Source: an uncultured Prevotellaceae bacterium (GTDB lineage Bacteria > Bacteroidota > Bacteroidia > Bacteroidales > Bacteroidaceae). Taken from it: a stretch of 63,069 bases of DNA. Within the stretch, counting starts at the first letter, position 1, and every line of letters starts with the position of its first letter. The DNA lies in contig CACXMM010000024.1 in the NCBI GenBank assembly GCA_902768785.1, positions 1-63,069 on the forward strand, given 5' to 3'. Position numbers and translations under genes: made by a program. This document shows positions 62,244 to 63,069 of this stretch, piece after piece. The notes under the pieces are model-generated. The model made no database searches and was not told where the DNA came from. It saw only the letters and a program-made list of their open reading frames with translations.

Positions 62244-62696
62244 ATGTCAGCACATTTCAGGCTTAAGGAATTCCTATACTCCAGAACAGCCGAACGACTC
62301 GGAATCCCCAATATCCCCCTGAAGTGTCATATCCTGCGCATCAGGAACCTCACCGTGAATTGTCTGGAACCTACCCGTCTGCAGCTCTGCCGCCCCATCC
62401 TCATCACCAGCGGTTACCGTTGCGAACCGCTGAACCGTGCCGTGGGTGGTGTCAGTAATTCCCAGCATCTGCTGGGTGAAGCCGCTGATATCCAGATTGC
62501 CCGGCGGTGGTGGCCCCTGCCGGTAGGGAGTGAGGAACAGATGGCGCGTTTCCTTTTCAACTGGATGAAAGAGCACATCCCCTACGACCAGCTGATCCTC
62601 GAGCATTCCCGAAGGGGCTCATGGTGGGTGCATGTGAGCTGCCGCATCGATATGAAAAAGAACAGAGGTCAGGCACTCCAGCTGATGAAGGAATGA
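62244..62696 (+). CDS. Peptidase M15 (D-Ala-D-Ala carboxypeptidase type, mobile-element associated)
   Basis: 150-residue zinc peptidase of the M15_3 type. Ligand motif SQHLLGEAADIQI (SxHxxGxxxD) and the later His in WWVHVSC are present. The N-terminus MSAHFRLKEFLYSRTAERLGIPN matches the usual start of these phage/mobile-element proteins. It is preceded by a GGAGG sequence five to six bases before ATG 62244, which decides the start over the earlier ATG codons at 62217 and 62232. No signal peptide, as for endolysin-type enzymes. It would cut peptide cross-links of peptidoglycan. Confidence 0.85.
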   Translation: MSAHFRLKEFLYSRTAERLGIPNIPLKCHILRIRNLTVNCLEPTRLQLCRPILITSGYRCEPLNRAVGGVSNSQHLLGEAADIQIARRWWPLPVGSEEQMARFLFNWMKEHIPYDQLILEHSRRGSWWVHVSCRIDMKKNRGQALQLMKE

Positions 62697-62703
62697 GTGA
62701 CTG

Positions 62704-62762
62704 GACCCCACCCCTCGCTCCGCTCACCCCTCCCCTACGATGGGAGGGTCAGGGGTGTGGTC
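62704..62762. repeat. GC-rich imperfect palindrome (REP-like element)
   Basis: Central hairpin CCCTCCC-ctacgat-GGGAGGG with outer arms GACCCCACCCCT and AGGGGTGTGGTC. Composition is unlike its surroundings. It fills the gap after the M15 gene. Confidence 0.65.
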
Positions 62763-62829
62763 AGTACTTTTATGATAACAACAAAATGAACACCTACAAC
62801 AGAATTAGAAAGCTTGAAATTTGTTTACA

Positions 62830-63069
62830 ATGAAGAACAAGGGATTTATCAAATTGTATCGCAGTGTGTTGTCCAGGCCAGAGCTGACCGATCTCCTTAC
62901 AGAAGAAGGTGGCACGGGCTTTGGAACCTATATGATGATCCTGCTGTATCTCTCCCAGTGCGATGACTTGGAAGGTCTTTATACGAATGCGCAGCTGTCG
63001 GCACTTGCTTCCCAGGCAAGGAAATCGAGGGCCTATATCAACCATATTATTTGCGATTTTGGCCTGTTC
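62830..63069 (+). CDS. Unrecognised protein, N-terminal part (runs off the window)
   Basis: 80 residues from ATG 62830, open to the window edge. It begins MKNKGFIKLYRSVLSRPEL and continues with a helical region (GFGTYMMILLYLSQCDDLEG, QLSALASQARKSRAYINHII) that looks like a small DNA-binding or replication-type helical domain of Bacteroidales mobile regions (compare Lin1244/Lin1753-like proteins). That assignment is tentative. No signal peptide. Confidence 0.6.
   Translation, partial: MKNKGFIKLYRSVLSRPELTDLLTEEGGTGFGTYMMILLYLSQCDDLEGLYTNAQLSALASQARKSRAYINHIICDFGLF

Overview
The window looks like a chromosomal segment of a gut or rumen Bacteroidales bacterium, most probably Prevotellaceae (Prevotella sensu lato). 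The reasons are: two SusC/SusD polysaccharide utilisation loci (PULs); repeated promoters of the Bacteroidetes form TTTG/TTG, 19-21 bp, TAnnTTTG(C); few strong Shine-Dalgarno sequences; GH43 enzymes; and families largely confined to the phylum (DUF4468, DUF3836, DUF6108). Family names come from recognising motifs in the translations; no database search was run.

Layout. 1-9 kb is housekeeping and envelope: an outer-membrane barrel, a DUF3737 + MalY-type PLP enzyme pair, inositol-3-phosphate synthase translationally coupled to a membrane-anchored MORN-GH25 muramidase, an OmpA-like lipoprotein, a VanX-type dipeptidase and a DUF4468 protein. 9.2-11.8 kb is an ECF sigma / putative anti-sigma / DUF6108 / barrel operon preceded by a 21-22-bp periodic repeat array. 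11.9-16.9 kb is purL and a split chromate transporter, with GATGAAA-type repeats running into the 3' end of purL. 16.9-20.3 kb holds a large GH43 enzyme, a voltage-gated K+ channel and a small membrane protein, then an orphan promoter-terminator unit that may be a small RNA.

20.5-31.1 kb is a self-contained export/signalling cassette. The minus strand carries TolC, HlyD, a MacB-like permease that is broken, a DUF3836 protein, an intact MacB-like permease and the ATPase. The divergent plus strand carries an NtrC-like response regulator lacking its AAA+ domain, and a histidine kinase. The cassette lies between two 64-bp direct repeats (62/64 identical) that are the 3' end of a GH43 gene. Two of its promoters carry the same 38-bp block (GTCTAA-N3-TTAGAC plus conserved flank), each centred exactly 58 bp upstream of the -7 element. 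I infer that this is the target of the response regulator. This is the most interesting part of the window.

31.0-41.1 kb is an arabinan-type PUL (SusC, SusD, a surface-binding lipoprotein with repeated modules, two GH43 arabinanase-like proteins). 41.2-52.8 kb is an alpha-glucan (starch-like) PUL: a LacI regulator and SLC45-like MFS permease divergent from SusC-SusD-SusE-SusF-OmpA, with a perfect LacI-type palindrome midway between the two divergent -7 elements. No amylase is visible. 53.0-61.7 kb is a type I restriction-modification island, hsdM-fic-hyp-hsdS-(BRO-N/Fic)-hsdR, in which hsdR is interrupted by an in-frame TAG. The last 1.4 kb holds alternating-orientation repeats, a possible gene remnant, an M15 peptidase of mobile-element type and the start of an unrecognised gene that runs off the window. 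No rRNA, tRNA, CRISPR array, transposase or integrase was recognised.
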